Positions 21,605 to 35,088 of a DNA stretch of 64,000 bases are shown piece by piece (positions within the stretch are counted from its first letter, which is position 1; every line of letters starts with the position of its first letter). The stretch is taken from assembly GCA_963854835.1 (NCBI GenBank), contig OY978527.1:35921040-35985039 (forward strand), given 5' to 3'. A model generated the notes under the pieces. The model saw only the letters and a program-made list of their open reading frames with translations. It was not told the DNA's origin and searched no databases. Made by a program: the position numbers and the translations under genes. Source of the stretch: Megamerina dolium. Its lineage: Eukaryota > Arthropoda > Insecta > Diptera > Megamerinidae.

Positions 21605-24600
21605 GAGATTTTTTTAATGTAAATTTAATGTAATTTAATGTAATGTAATGAATCATGATCAAATTTGATCATGAGTTCATCAATAAATTCAACATAATAA
21701 CAGCATGTAACTTTGCACTATTACTTTGTGGGCAAATAATTTGATCCACCCTACGACACATACATACTTAATATACAATATGGCCCGCAGTTATTGTCAA
21801 ACTTAAATTAGAATCTGCTTTTGACATATTTTTGTATGGGAAATGTGTCAGTTCTAATTTTAAAATGATTTTATCTTTGACTATAACTCTGAGTAACCGA
21901 AGTAATTGCCTATGTTTTCATACACAAATTGATCCCAAACTACCACCTTCAAATAAAAATATGTGCAATTTGCTTCTTAAGCAAGGGAAATTAAAGCACC
22001 TTTGTGGTTATTTCATAAATTGAATAGAAAGCGAAAACAGTCCAGTTTGCTGGGCGAATAGAAATCTATTGTAAAAATTATGTCAGTGTCAGATAGCCGA
22101 TCTTTAAACTTCCATAATTGAGCAGAGAATTCTCAATGTCGCGAAGAGATCTACAGGACAAAAGAAATGAAAAGAAAGCGGCGCTCTTTCAAGGACTGTG
22201 CCTGCAGGCTAAAAAGGACCCATGGGAAGGAGCACCAAAGTCTGTTATATTAATAATCGAAGAAAAGAAAAAGCAAAGCATCCACTAGTGCAATATTGAC
22301 GCAACTAGTTTGGGAATATGATAACAGATGCCTTAAATTGCTGAGGCTATGGAGGAAGCTGACAATGATGTTGAAGTACCACAAGACGACCATGAGGTGG
22401 TCAGCTGAGTTCTTTACCATGGTACTATATTCAACAAGAGCATCATGTCGCTAGCGTATGCTGATGAGTTCAAATACGCAGTCAGCGCAACCATTCGACA
22501 TATTGAGGAATTCGAAGAAACTGCTCCATTATAGAAGGTGTTCTATTCGGTTCTCCTTGTCGAAAGTTGGAGAAGAGAAAGACATTATAAAGTACTGGAA
22601 GACCAGTCAACGCTTGGAATTTCCAATCATCGCACATTGAACATCGAACATTACGGAACTTCTTACATGCGTCCATAAATAAATAAGATAAATATATAAG
22701 ATAGATAAATAAGATAAAATTAAATAAAAATCTATGCACACATATAAACTTAAGATAAACATAATTATCATTTTTGCTTCGTATCTAATAATATGAATCA
22801 AATGTTTCCTATCTCTCTCTCTCCCTCTCTCGATCCACTACAAATTTTGTTGTGATCATTTATATTGAAAAATGCTGAAAGTTGCAATTTAAATAATTTA
22901 AATTATTTTGCTTACGATGCTTATGGCTGGCTGGTGGTTAGAAACGAGTTTATAAAAACGTCCTTCTTTTCGTCTCTTCGGAATAGCGGGAACGGGGTCG
23001 AGAGTTTTAAAGGTTGCTTCACAACATTACCACATATTTATATGTACCTATATTAGGACAGGTCAAAATTTTCGTCCACAAATCATAGAGAAAAAAAAGA
23101 GAAACCACCGATTATCTAACATTTGAGGAAGAAACCATGATTTTTAAATCAATTTGGACGCCCAATATTTTGACCAAATAAATATTGCTATAAACGCAAA
23201 AAAAAAATTATTTATTTTTTTATAGATGGTAAAATTTATTTTTTAAAAAACTTGGCGTCAATCAACATTGATTTCTTACAAAAATATTTAGCATCAGCTG
23301 TTCATACTAATACTATACTATTGTCAAGATTTTCGTCCTACAAAATTGACCTGTACTAATGTACGTATTATTAATGTGTGTATGTGTGTGTATGTGTACT
23401 TACGTATCCCAGTAGAAAACCAAGATGTCTCCTCTTCATTTTCCTTTAAAAACGTTTAATTCTATAATGCTCCATATGGAGCAGTAAAGCTATAAACATA
23501 ATTAGAATGGTTATCAAAAAAAAATTATGCCGGTAAATATTGATCAATTGTGAATTAGAATAACTTTGAGTATTAAAAATATTTTGATTCAATACAAAAA
23601 TTCTCCGATTCATATGTTCGATGCAATATATAAAATGTCTGATTTCTTATCAGACGAAAGTCGCTGTTCAATTGCGTTTAGCTAAGCGAAAATTCAAGAC
23701 GAATTTTTGATGACGACGTCGCCCTGTGCGAATTCGTTAAATATTTGACATTAATTATTTTTATTTTTTTTTTTTTGTTACAACCACACTTCTGATTTGG
23801 TCGTTAACGCCGATGAAAAATTTAAATCAAATCTTAAGCTTTTTGCTGCAAATGCGCATAATTTCATGTGCTTTTGTGTAGTTGAAATTTGACAGCGCGA
23901 ATAACGCAATTCGCTTCAATAATACATACAACTTTAGAAAATAAAGTACAATTTTTCAATAAAGCATTATGTCAGACAAATTGATTTTATTAGCTTAAAA
24001 AGAAAATTCAAAATAGCTCTACATGATATACTGCAAAATTGCTGTACTTGAAATACTCGATACGTATGTCCATTGCAAGCTACTAAAGCGCATACTCCGG
24101 AATTATTCCAAAATGAGGACAAAACGATTACTCTCTCTCTCGCAGGACATATAATGCTAAAATTGAGCTTTAGAGAAATAAAGTCCAATTCATTGCACCC
24201 CAAGATTTCTGGGATGATCCTAATTTCTACTGGGTATGTAAAAGCACAAAGCAGAAAGCAAATATCTGAAAACCCACACGCACACTTGTATACTGTTTAC
24301 GATCGCCGCGTATATTTTCTCAAGTATGTGTGCGTGTGTGTTTGCATTTTTATTCAGGTTGGTTGTTTTGGAGTTTGTGCCAATTCTCTGCAATAGCAAT
24401 AACAACAACAGCTACTACTACTACTAATACTACCAAAAAAGATACACTTGAAAGTTGCTGCTTGTTACCGAATTCTTGGCTTAACTTGTTTTACTTTTCA
24501 CTTGTTTGTATTCTAATCTTTTCTTTTTCGTTTTCACAATGGCAATGCGACGATGGTAATGATGATGATGATGATTATAATCATGATGGTGATTATGATA

Positions 24601-25139
24601 AAGAAATTTGTATGAATGCATTAACAATTTCAACATATTGTATCCCTCATTCCCTGCATAACCGATATAACTAAAAAAAAAACACAAATTATTGGAAAAT
24701 CATAAACTAAAGTTTTATGTCTTAATTATTCCAAAATGAAGAAAATGGTACATCAGAAAGTGTTTCAATAGGTATCGATTTATGAACTCGTTTATGGTAT
24801 TCGTTGATTAATTCAAATTTCGACTCAATCCAAATATGACGTTATTGCAGCGAAAATTTATTATGAAACAAATAAAATAGTTTAGAACAAAAATGAGACA
24901 TCTTTTCATGCACCCCAAAACTGTAATCATTAGTTTCTCTTTTTAACATAGGCATAGATTAATATCTGAGAAATTTAGTGATATTTATAACTCGAAAACT
25001 CCCAAATTTTTAGTTATGTCATTTTTGCTGAGGAGAAGCGTTCAAGGAAAAAGTAATGCAGTTTTTTTTCGGTAAATTACGGTGTGTATTTTTATTACTT
25101 TTTATTACTTTATTACTTATTAAACAAAATTAATCAAAA
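21605..25139. other. Intergenic, no gene supported
   Basis: AT-rich DNA with a CT run at 22812-22831, GT-rich runs near 23375-23400 and 24325-24340, ACT repeats near 24413-24435 and GAT repeats near 24555-24575. At 22440-22470 a frame reads FNKSIMSLAYADEFKY, faintly like a reverse-transcriptase YADD block, but the surroundings do not support it. The open frames across 23967-24687 are low-complexity. Confidence 0.45.
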
Positions 25140-25790
25140 TACTGGCCATTCTTATCGAACGTCTTTCGCCATCTTTTAGGAAATATGTCCTCCTGTGGGA
25201 AGTTTTCAAGCTACCGGAATAGATGGTAGTATGAAGCTCCCCGGGGTAACCAAAGGTGTGTGTGTGTGTGTTCTCACATTGTCTTGCGGAGAGTTACCGT
25301 CTTGCGATTTTATAAATTCCAATCCTCAACAATAGGCAATTACCTTCTTATTCGTCAATATTGGCTTTGCGATTGTTTCTAGACTATGTGATCGCACCTT
25401 CCATGAGCGTTTTCGCTGCATATTACCGTACGTGATTCATTTCTTGTCACCGGGGACGATCCGTTTAAGAAGTTGCCTGTTTTCCAAACACTTCAGCAAG
25501 TTATTGTATTCGCAAATGAAATCGAGTGAATTTTTTTCCCACTCGTTTCATGCGACACCCACTTTTCGAGGTCCTTCGTAATATCATAAATTATTGCATG
25601 TGGATTTTCACCGGCTTTTTATAGAATTTTGCCGACTTTTTATATGATTGAACAGCCAGACTGAAGTGCATCTTTGACATTGATATCTCCAGAACCAAAT
25701 TATTCGAACCAACGTTGTGCCACGTGTATCGATATGGGATTATTTACCAAAAACCGCCTCTACCTTTTCACATGCCTGCGTTGAGTTTAT
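25140..25790 (-). mobile_element. Decayed mariner-type transposase
   Basis: Minus-strand pieces appear in mariner order. Near 25720-25660 is RQWFE then SGDINVKDALQSG, the 'xFKSGDFDVKDAPRSGRP' linker. Near 25480-25400 LLKRIVPGDKK is followed by QRKRSW, corresponding to the 'HRIVTGDEKWI' block around the first catalytic Asp (GDE here GDK). Near 25360-25320 is AKPILTNKKV. Stops and frameshifts are frequent, so the element is dead. Terminal inverted repeats were not located. Confidence 0.7.
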
Positions 25791-27584
25791 GAAAATAAAA
25801 TTAAAATTTCACAAACTTCCTCATTCAAAGATGAATAAATGTCCACTTGTTTCACAAAAAAAATATTTTCATATATGTATATCGATCTTCGGTAACGCAG
25901 TAATATAACCTGCCGCTATCAGTGTTACCAGAGATAATCAAGTAAAGTGACACTATAACAAAATACTGCAATAATTTACACTTGACCCCATATTTATATA
26001 TGTACATATGTACATGCATACAAAATACACAATGCTGGAGAAGCAAAAATGTATAAATACATTTTAAAGTTGCATATGCATACTCTCAATTTTTCATTTT
26101 TTTTTCCTCGTAATTTATTTTCCTCATGAACTTGTTCTGGTAAAACCACTTTACAAGGATATTATTTCAAAACGGTGTTGATATTGATGCTTTAATAACC
26201 CACTTGTAACGTAGTTACTCACATACACATACGTGTCATAAGCATTTAAAACTCACCAATGATTTGTTGTTTTTTTTACATTATTATTTTTAGATGCAAT
26301 GCGGAAAATCTTTGCTTCACTGCGAGTTTTGTGATGTTTTTAATTTATTTTTTTTTTTGCTAAATTTAATTCGCAAAAAATTACGAACTTGTTTTACAAA
26401 AACAGCAACAACAATTGGGCTGCACTTTAATGTGAATGCGCATGCGTGTATGTGCGTGCGTCTTAATGATTGGTCGTTATTGTTGTTGCAGCTCGTACTA
26501 GCATGTGCATTTTTATTTTATTAGAATACTTCTCCGATAAGTATGTATATACACGCGTCTTCACTTGCATATAACGGATCAAATCACTTAAGTCGATTGT
26601 ATGTGTATACGAGTACATACAGACATACATATGTGTAAGATATGTGTTGGTTGACGGTAATAGCGTACAACTCATTCAATATCACGACGGCAACTAAAAT
26701 CGCATGAAACATGGTTCGGTTCGTTTTGCTTAATGTTGTGGGTTTCTTACGAAAATATCAGCAACAACAACAACAACAACAAAAAGAAATAATTTACTAC
26801 TGCCGCCGCCATCGCCATTGTTGTTGATATTAAACGAAAACAGCAACGAAATACAGAAATACGAAAAAAATAATAAACAGCAACCAACAAACATACCAAC
26901 CAACCAACCAACAACAACAGGCAAATCAACAACAAGAAAAAGTAACAAAAAAGTTTCAAACAACAACAGCAAACACAGTAGGGTACATCAGTAGTAGTAG
27001 TAATAATATGAGAATTCGTTTATACAGAGTGAATACCACCACATGCCAGCTGCGACGCTGACGGTAATAACTACTAGTACCGAATGTAGCTGATGTGTAA
27101 TGGCGTTCGCTGCTAGCGTTTGCTAAGGTACTTAAGTCCGTGTTATTATTATTAATAATATTGACGTTGTTACTATTGTTGTTTCAATACTAATTTTCTC
27201 TCTCCATCGAATTGATTTTAATTAATTTTTTTTTTTTTTTTGCTAAAGGTAGACCGGTGTAGTTTTGCGATAGTCTGGTTTGTTTGTTGGAAGACAAAAT
27301 GTTTAGCGCGTTAAGGTCACTGTTCAAATTGATGTTTCTTCAATTGTTTCAATTCATATTGGTAAACATTTTTGGTAAACAACCAAAGCAACATGTTCCT
27401 TTTTTATGGGAAATATTTGTATATAATGCATTTTAATATAGCGGCAACAGCAATAAACATATTTCATTACACACTCGCACACACACACATACTATACACA
27501 CTTCACTCAGCTGATTTTCCCATTACAGTACAGGCAGCACATTGAAAGTTTAACAAATTTAATTTTGATACACTGAAAAATATT
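25791..27584. other. Intergenic; CAA-rich leader-like stretch
   Basis: No gene is supported. From about 26760 to 26965 the plus strand is dominated by CAA/CAG triplets and ACCAACCAACC units, a composition often seen in fly 5' leaders or neural gene promoters. No coding start follows on either strand close by. The apparent hydrophobic minus-strand frames over it are translations of these triplet repeats. Confidence 0.4.
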
Positions 27585-27616
27585 AATGTCTGTGAGGATT
27601 GCGCCTCACAGACATT
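27585..27616. repeat. Perfect 13-bp hairpin
   Basis: Left arm AATGTCTGTGAGG (27585-27597), loop ATTGCG, right arm CCTCACAGACATT (27604-27616). The stem is perfect and GC-richer than its surroundings. No gene or transposon boundary explains it. Confidence 0.85.
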
Positions 27617-29639
27617 GGGTTGTCCAAGGGTCACTATATATATACATATGTATATCTATAATATTATCCAAATTCAATATTTTCCACAATGCAGTTTATA
27701 TGAAATATGCTAATTCATCAAATTCGTACTCAATAACATATTTTTTTAGTATTTAAATTAAGATTGTAAATCGTTTAGTCGAACAATTTGATTAAGCAAA
27801 AGTAAAGAAATTATTCGAATGATCATGATTTTGAATAATCAAAAATTGAAATTAATCGATAAATCAGAATTTTGATTAATCAGAATAAAATTAATTAAAT
27901 AAATACCAAGTAGGCAGGTATGTATATTTCCAAAGCTATGAATCTGAGAATGCGTTTTAAAACTTTATTTCCAAATAACATTTCAAAAACAAAGAAAAAC
28001 TAAAAATGAAAAATATTTTCACTAATCGAGATTCTGATTAATCGAATAAATCCTATTTCGATTAATCAAAAAGTTGATGAATTTCAACAATTGAAATTGC
28101 TTTAATCAGAGTAATAGAGTAAAGGAGTCGATGTAATCTGATTCCACAATCGGAACTGTGCGAGAATTTTTTCTTGAATTACACCGCTAGTGTATTGTGC
28201 TACAATAATGATTCGGTAATCATTAAAGGATTTGTGATACATCATCAGTTTTGTGTATATTTGGCAATAACTTTTGCATATTAAATTTCGACCCACTTAC
28301 ATTAAGCAAATTTTTTATTGGTTAATTTGATTTGTCAGCATAATTTTCAATTACTTTGTGTCACTAGACAAAGTGATAATGGGCTGGTCGATCTGGGGTT
28401 TGAACAGAAGCTACCACACTAACAAATGCGCACAGTACCAATTCTAAAAGAAAAATGAAAAAAAAATTTGTAAATCAGACCAGAAAGTAGCATTGGAATG
28501 GAAATGGAATATTGTCAAAATTATATGTCGTCCATATTCATATCTTTCAATTTCAGAAGCATGAAATAAAATTGAAAAATATCGGTAAACAATAAAAATG
28601 TGCTGTTATTCCGTTTAAAGATCCATTTTTAATAACCCTTTATATTAATACTGCAAATTACAACTACAATAAAAGCAACATTGTGTAAAGTAATAAATAT
28701 AACTACGAGCCAATATAATATAACAATGTATAGAAATAAATTTGCCAAAAATGATTGGCATCTTAAAAATGTTAACCACGCAGTCGACTGCGACGCCAAA
28801 GAAACTCACACACAACAATTACCAATGAAATGTCTCTCTCTCTCTCTCTTCGTCACTCTTTTTCAACATTTTGTTCACCTTTTTCAGCTTATTCGCCAAC
28901 AGGTGGAAATGATTGTTAAGTAAGTAAGTTTTCTTGTTATTTTTAGCTATTTACACCCTTTATACATGCACACATTATATGTATTTACATATGTATTTTA
29001 TGAATCTCTTTCGAGTTTTAATGTAGTAAAACGGGCAATACCAATAAACGCTTCAGTAAAAATATCAAATATGCATGCATTAGCGATGCCAACCCCGGAA
29101 TCCCTAGTTTAATATTAAATATATAAATAAATCGATAGATAGAAATGGATAGGTCGGAGAACGCCGTAGAAGATGATTTGTCCTAACGATTAAATAAATT
29201 CGTATAAGGATGAAGGAAAGAGTTTTACAGAGATTTAAGAAATTAAGGGCAAAGATAGGTAGAGAAAAAAGAGTGAAAAAATAAAAGTTACTACTTTTCA
29301 AATTTAGTTGACTCTTGTATGAATCACAAAAGCATGTCAAGGAATATGAAATAAACCATACTCATTCCCAGTGCACCAAACCCGAAGGTGCCCCATCTTA
29401 TTCTGCCAAGGCAGGACAAATACCAAGAAAATGCTCTCAATTAAATTCACTCTCGTACTTTATGAATGTTAATATCTTCATTTTTAATCCAAGTTACAAA
29501 CCCTGTTAAATAAACTCAACCCGATAACTGGCTCCAGTAGATCGCCCTAATATTTATCATCAGTACATTAGTTATTTCCTCCTTGTGACGGAAGACTTTT
29601 GAAATGTGGAGCACGGTTTTTATTCAGCGTTAGTCTTTA
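27617..29639. other. Intergenic; cluster of GATTAATC palindromes
   Basis: Three GATTAATC palindromes (27874, 28036, 28060) and further TAATC/GATTA half-sites lie within about 300 bases. A (TC)n run is at 28833-28850. No coding frame is supported. Confidence 0.45.
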
Positions 29640-30590
29640 GTGTAGTTTAGGTGTCATTGCACACTACAATGTATTTTCCGCGCCATTTCTTCTCAATTAC
29701 TCAGTCCGCTACTTTCTGTTTAGCGGACACTTCGGATTGGATTACTCTTGTCATTCTGCTCATAGCAAAATATTCTGCGTTTTCATCCACTTGCCAGCCA
29801 ATGCCCACACCATTCCCGATCTTGAGGTCGTCGAGACAATCGTCTCTAGATTTTATCATTGTTCCCTCGTCATGAAGTTGATGTTGTATTTTGCCCCAAA
29901 AAGAGACTCAGGATATTCGTGTTTATTCTGCTTGCACGTGATAATGTCTTAATTTTTAATGGGCGTCCTCCACGCGATGATCACCAGACAACGTCTTCCT
30001 GGCACCCGGTGGGAGGCAACTGGGGTAAGTGCGACAGTTTTCTCGGTCAGAGATTGTGACTGTGTGCTTTGAGCCCCGCCACATAAAAACTCTCCCCCAA
30101 TGAAAAATTGCAACATACCTCGACTATCGAAATTAGGACCATGATTTACGGAGATGACATTCCAAGTGCAGGTATAGATATGTTGCTTCTATCCGGCTAG
30201 CTGATATCGCATCTTTCTGTGGTAACAAAAATAGTCATCTGATAACAGATATCCACGGGTTATTGAGCCTATACGGTGAACACTTCTCCAAGTTCTGAAT
30301 GGCGATGAAGTAAACTATTCCTCTAGTGAAGGAGATTGCTTGAACACCCCAGTCATAAATTATTGTGTCGACGTTCCATCATCCGGCTATTACGAAGTCG
30401 AAATAACGAGGCTGAAGAACAACAATGCTGCAAGTGCTGATGACCTGCTTGCTGATTTGTTTAAAACTGTAGCCGATGAGTTGCTCGCTTACATACACGA
30501 GCTCTTATGCATAATATGGTCGAACGAAAGCATGCCTGCTTTTTGGAGCCCTAGTGTGCTCTGGTTCGTACAATGCCAATGATATCGAAT
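29640..30590 (+). mobile_element. Decayed RTE-like non-LTR retrotransposon
   Basis: From about 30385 to 30590 the plus strand reads EVEITRLKNNNAASADDLL, then ADLFKTVADELLAYIHELLC and IWSNESMPAFW. This is the 'ExxxALxxLKNNKAAGxDGIPAEL..IW..ExxPxxW' start of the reverse-transcriptase domain of RTE/Bov-B-type elements. The upstream 700 bases are in broken frames and may be endonuclease remnant, which I cannot confirm. It ends abruptly, so the catalytic part is missing. The relic at 50700-51590 looks like the C-terminal part of the same kind of element. Confidence 0.65.
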
Positions 30591-32394
30591 CTTCATTAGA
30601 ATTGATATTAATTAATTATTAATATATTAATATTAATTCCAATGCTTTTTTATAATCATTATCCATAATATGTAATTATAATCAGACTTTTCAATCCTAG
30701 TGTTATCGATTTGCCATTAGAATTAATTATTTTCTAATGCTAATGCTGAAAAAATGAATTAGTTTAATTGACCATGTATGCAAGATGTAAGGATAGTAAT
30801 TTATAAATATGTATGTGGTTACAAGATTCATTATAATTTTCTTACAATGTATGCAATATTTCAACTCATCATGCTAAATGCAAATCTATAATACAAAATT
30901 ATCTTCTTCTTCTTCATCATCCAACAATTTCTTCCCGTTTCATTAATACATTGGCATTCCCTCAGCTAATCAGCTGTTCGTTGAAAAGTAACAACTGCAA
31001 ATGCAAAGCAAAAACAGTACATAACTGCAAGAGCAACAGCAACAAATACAAAAACAGAAACTGAAGCCACCACAACACAGTATTTCCTGTTAATATTAAA
31101 ATCTCAACGTAAGCTAGCACTTGAAGTTACAGTTACAGTTCGTGGAATGCATTATATGAACATTCTATGTACCTACATATGTATATAGAGGACACTGTTA
31201 CATGTTGGGGTAGTTTCTTTTAATTTTGTATGGAAATTTTTTATTATATTAATTTTCGTTTTCGAAAAAAAATTGAGTTTCACTCCTCCTTAATGTATAA
31301 TATTCTTTAAGGGGGAAGACCACCTTGAGCTGTCGGAAAATAAAGTATTTTCGGAATTTTTTGTCAGCATTAAAACAACTTGCAATGATAAAATGTTTTA
31401 TATGATTTTATTAGTTATCTTTTTTACAATAAATGTTAATTTTTTTTGCTTGGATCTCGGGCTCCCTGTACACGCTGCACCAGGTCGCGTAGCCCCCCTC
31501 CAGCCCGGTTTTCCCCATCGGTGGGACATCTGGACCCTTGGCAAGTGAATCTGGAACAAAAGTTAGATAGGCAGGTTATTCTCCATATAATTTCGCACTG
31601 AAATACTGAAGCCGTTTTTTGAAAAGTTAACTTTTACGAAAATGGTGGCTATTTATAAAATATTGTTAATTTTTTACCTGTAAAATTGTCCTCAAAATCG
31701 TGCTTTAAAAATCCAAATTATAAAATATCAGAAATCCCATCCAGTATTTCGATGCAGAATTAAATTCTCGTTAATTTTGCAAGGTTTCATCAAAATTGGT
31801 TGAAAACTGCAAGCGTGATATGTCCCACCAGTTTACAAAATGTCGTTTCGAGATAAACGCGTTTGAAGTTTTAGAAACTCGCTCAGTGCCCCGGGAAATT
31901 TTTTAAAAAAATCGTCTCGTTACCTCGTTTAAATGTTTCTGGCGGACTATAGATGCATACTACATTAAAATATACACCTCATAGAAAATTTCAAGCAAAA
32001 AAAAAATTCGATTTTTTCAAACCGTCAAAGTGGGGGGAAGACCAGACATGCAGACATGCAGACATCTCACAATATTGTTATGTGCTAGTTAGTATGTCTA
32101 TTACTGTAATTCACTTGTACTCAGAGCACAGCACTGATCGTCGCTTTTCAAGATGTAATTCATAGGTGATTTTTCGCTTTCATTGAGAATCTATAAAATA
32201 TTACAAATAGTGAATTATTGTAACACGCCTGTTCTTATTATGTACTTACCAAAATTGGCTTGAACTACGCCTTTAATTATTTTCCACAAATGGTTGAATT
32301 TTTCAGAATATATATTTATATACATATATGTGTGGCACTTATAGGCTTCGATTTGATTTAATCCTAGAGAGATGAGAAAATTAAATAAAAAAAA
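30591..32394. other. Intergenic; unclassified repeat-like block
   Basis: No gene is supported. Between about 31310 and 32050 the sequence GGGGGAAGACCA occurs near both ends in direct orientation, and the interior is GC-richer around 31455-31530. This could be a non-autonomous transposon but no inverted ends were found. Confidence 0.35.
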
Positions 32395-32700
32395 ATATGT
32401 AGCACGTATAGGGCCCCTGTCTTCCACTGCTGTTGAGCGTGTTAAATTATGGACAATATTAGACAACTCTGAATGGCAGAACTCTGAGATGACATGGAGC
32501 TTTATCACATACTTTTTTTATGAGTTTTTATGTCTAATTATTGCTGTTGGATGAATTGCCAATTGCTGGCCGACAGATCGGTGCTGTTTGAAAGAAAAAT
32601 TCTTTCGATAGTAAAGTTGTTGTCTGTTAGCTGGGGATTAAACCCACAACCTACGGCTCAGAAGGACAATACACTAACCATTGAGCTACGACTACAACTA
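32395..32700 (-). mobile_element. tRNA-derived SINE, 3' type 2
   Basis: On the minus strand the head reads GTAGCTCAATGGTTAGTGTA, then CTTCTGAGCCGTAGGTTGTG and GGTTTAATCCCC (box B). The body (TTTCTTTCAAACAGCACCG) follows down to about 32400. There is no CCTAA tail in this copy. Confidence 0.8.
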
Positions 32701-33320
32701 TATTTACTTATATAAATTCTAAACGAAATACCCTCAAGACACAATACCGTCGCCGCATTTTTTAAGGGATTGGGTGGTGCCCTAGTCCCTAGTGGCCTAG
32801 TCGAATTATATAACATTAATTCATAAGAGAATGAATGAATAATGAATATATACATATATATAATGATAAAAATCTGACAACTGAAGAAATGTCACTGCGG
32901 CTAATGCACATTTGGCGCGATAGTATTACATTTCCCAACTTGCAGTAATATCCCCTATAGTAATGCTCGTACAATATTTTAGTGGCATGTAAATTATAGT
33001 AAATGCTTATTATTTGTCCGTTTAATTTTCTTCATGTGAGTGTGCACTTACTTGTAATTTACAACTCTACAACCATAAAATCTCCACTACATAATATATG
33101 TAGATCCATACTTAACATATGCATGCAAGTATATGCAAATTGAAGGTTTTGTTGTTTTCTTTCCACTTTATGCACTGATGCCTCAATAAGGTACACATGT
33201 ACAATGTAAAAATGTAAAAAGAAATTGCTTAATAGAAAATTAAAGATTGAATAAACGAAGAAGGCACAGATGATGATGATGATGATTAGACAAGAAGACA
33301 ATAATATTAAAAAAAATCTC
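32701..33320. other. Intergenic, no gene seen
   Basis: AT-rich sequence with a GAT run near 33271-33287. No supported feature. Confidence 0.5.
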
Positions 33321-33832
33321 CTTACAGTCGGCTGGGGCCGACCAAACTATACCCTGCATATGTAGATTTATATATAAAAAGTTTACTCGAATATCCAACT
33401 TTTCTTTTATTTCCACTTTTCGAGAAACAATTTTTGCATATACTACTAATTTACACCCGAAATATGGTTGACTTTGACGAAGTAAAAGGATTTTAAGATA
33501 ATTCCGAGGCTTAGTATGGGAGCTATATAAAAAGTGGGCGTGGCTTACCACTTTCTAGTAAATCCAATTAATTTTTCAATGTTAATCCACACCTTAAATT
33601 TGGTGTCCTAAGTTGAATAGTTTCTAAGTTATGGTGGTTAACATTTTTGTTTAATTTCCTCAACTTTGTATGGGAGCCCCAATAAGAAGTGGGCGTGGTA
33701 CGCTGATTTTTCGCCAGATTATTTCCGACTACGATATTAATTTAAGTGTCAATTATGGTTATTGTAGACATAAGATTGCCTAAGTTACAGCTGTTTCAAT
33801 TTAAAATTTGTATGGGGGCTATGATAAACACT

Positions 33833-34582
33833 GGGCGTGGTGCGCCCATTTTCTGTGAGCCTAGTTGCTCGTACAATACTAATCCATACCCTAAGTCTCG
33901 TTGTCCTAGGCTAAATGGTTTGTAAGCTATAGAGCTTAAAATTTTAGTTTAATTCACTCGACTTTGTATGGGAGATCCATGAAGGAGTGGGCGTGGCACA
34001 CTGATTTTCTGCCAGATTTTTGCCGACTACGATATTAATTTAAGTGTCAATTATAGTTATTCTAGACAGAAGATTGCCGAAGTTACAGCTGTTTCAATTT
34101 AAAATTTGTATGGGGGCTACGATAAACACTGGGCGTGGTGCGCCCATTTTCTGTGAGCCTAGTTGCTCGTACAATACTAATCCATACCCTAAGTCTCGTT
34201 GTCCTAGGCTAAATGGTTTGTAAGCTATAGAGCTTAAAATTTTAGTTTAATTCACTCGACTTTGTATGGGAGACCCATGAAGGAGTGGGCGTGGCACACT
34301 GATTTTCTGCCAGATTTTTGCCGACTACGATATTAATTTAAGTGTCAATTATGGTTATTCTAGACAGAAGATTGCCGAAGTTACAGCTGTTTCAATTTAA
34401 AATTTGTATGGGGCTACGATAAACACTGGGCGTGGTGCGCCCATTTTCTGTGAGCCTAGTTGCTCGTACAATACTAATCCACACCTTAAATCTCGTTATT
34501 CTACGCTGAATAGTTTGCAAGTTATAACCGGTAACATTTTTTTTAATTTCCGCAACTTTGTATGGGAGACCCAAAAAGGAGT
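33833..34582 (+). repeat. Higher-order array: ~298-bp dimer, 2.5 units
   Basis: Box spacing alternates 156, 142, 156, 141, 155. The two monomer types alternate: one reads TGGGGGCTACGATAAACACT before the box, the other GGGAGACCCATGAAGGAG. The dimers starting at 33833 and 34131 are nearly identical over their length; the third (34428) diverges in its second half. Confidence 0.85.
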
Positions 34583-35025
34583 GGGCGTGGCACATTGATT
34601 TTCTGCCATATTATTTCTGACTACCGTGTTAATCTAAGTGTCAATTATGGTTATTCTAGACAGAAGATTGCCGAAGTTACAGCAGTTTCAATTTAAAAGA
34701 AGTACAGACACTTTGTATGGGAGCTACGCTAGAAAGTAGGCGTGGCTCATCCACTTTTGGTGAGGTTATATAGTAGTAGAATATAACTCTATGTGCAAAA
34801 TATTGTTGTCCCAAGTGGTATATTGTGTGAGTTATAGCAAGTTAAAGATTTTGAAAATTTCGAGGTTAGTCGCTTTGAATGCTTGGTGTGGGCGTGGTTA
34901 TTGACCGATCATGCCCAATATCAATCCCCTCCGTACCCTTGGATCATAGATTACTTATGCCAAATTTCATCGAAATAGCTCAATATTTACTCAAGTTATC
35001 GTGCGAACCAGCCAGGTGACAGACA

Positions 35026-35088
35026 GACGGACGGACGGACGGACGGACGGACGGACGGACGGACGGACGGACGGACGGACGGACGGAC
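35026..35088 (+). repeat. (GGAC)n microsatellite
   Basis: About fifteen GGAC units, the complement of the GTCC tracts in copy 2, next to the conserved element core. Confidence 0.9.

Noticed and set aside
21374..21622. Nearly identical open frames at 21374-21622 (+) and 33240-33551 (-), suggesting a conserved protein
   Set aside because: They are translations of the left end of two copies of the same non-coding element; copy 1 at 7621 does not keep the frame.
22120..22640. Possible reverse-transcriptase relic (LAYADEF near 22455)
   Set aside because: Only one short YADD-like match; the flanking frames do not give the neighbouring RT blocks.
26747..26972. Minus-strand membrane-protein-like frames (70-80 codons)
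   Set aside because: They arise from antisense reading of CAA/CCAA triplet repeats; no start context or homologue-like content.
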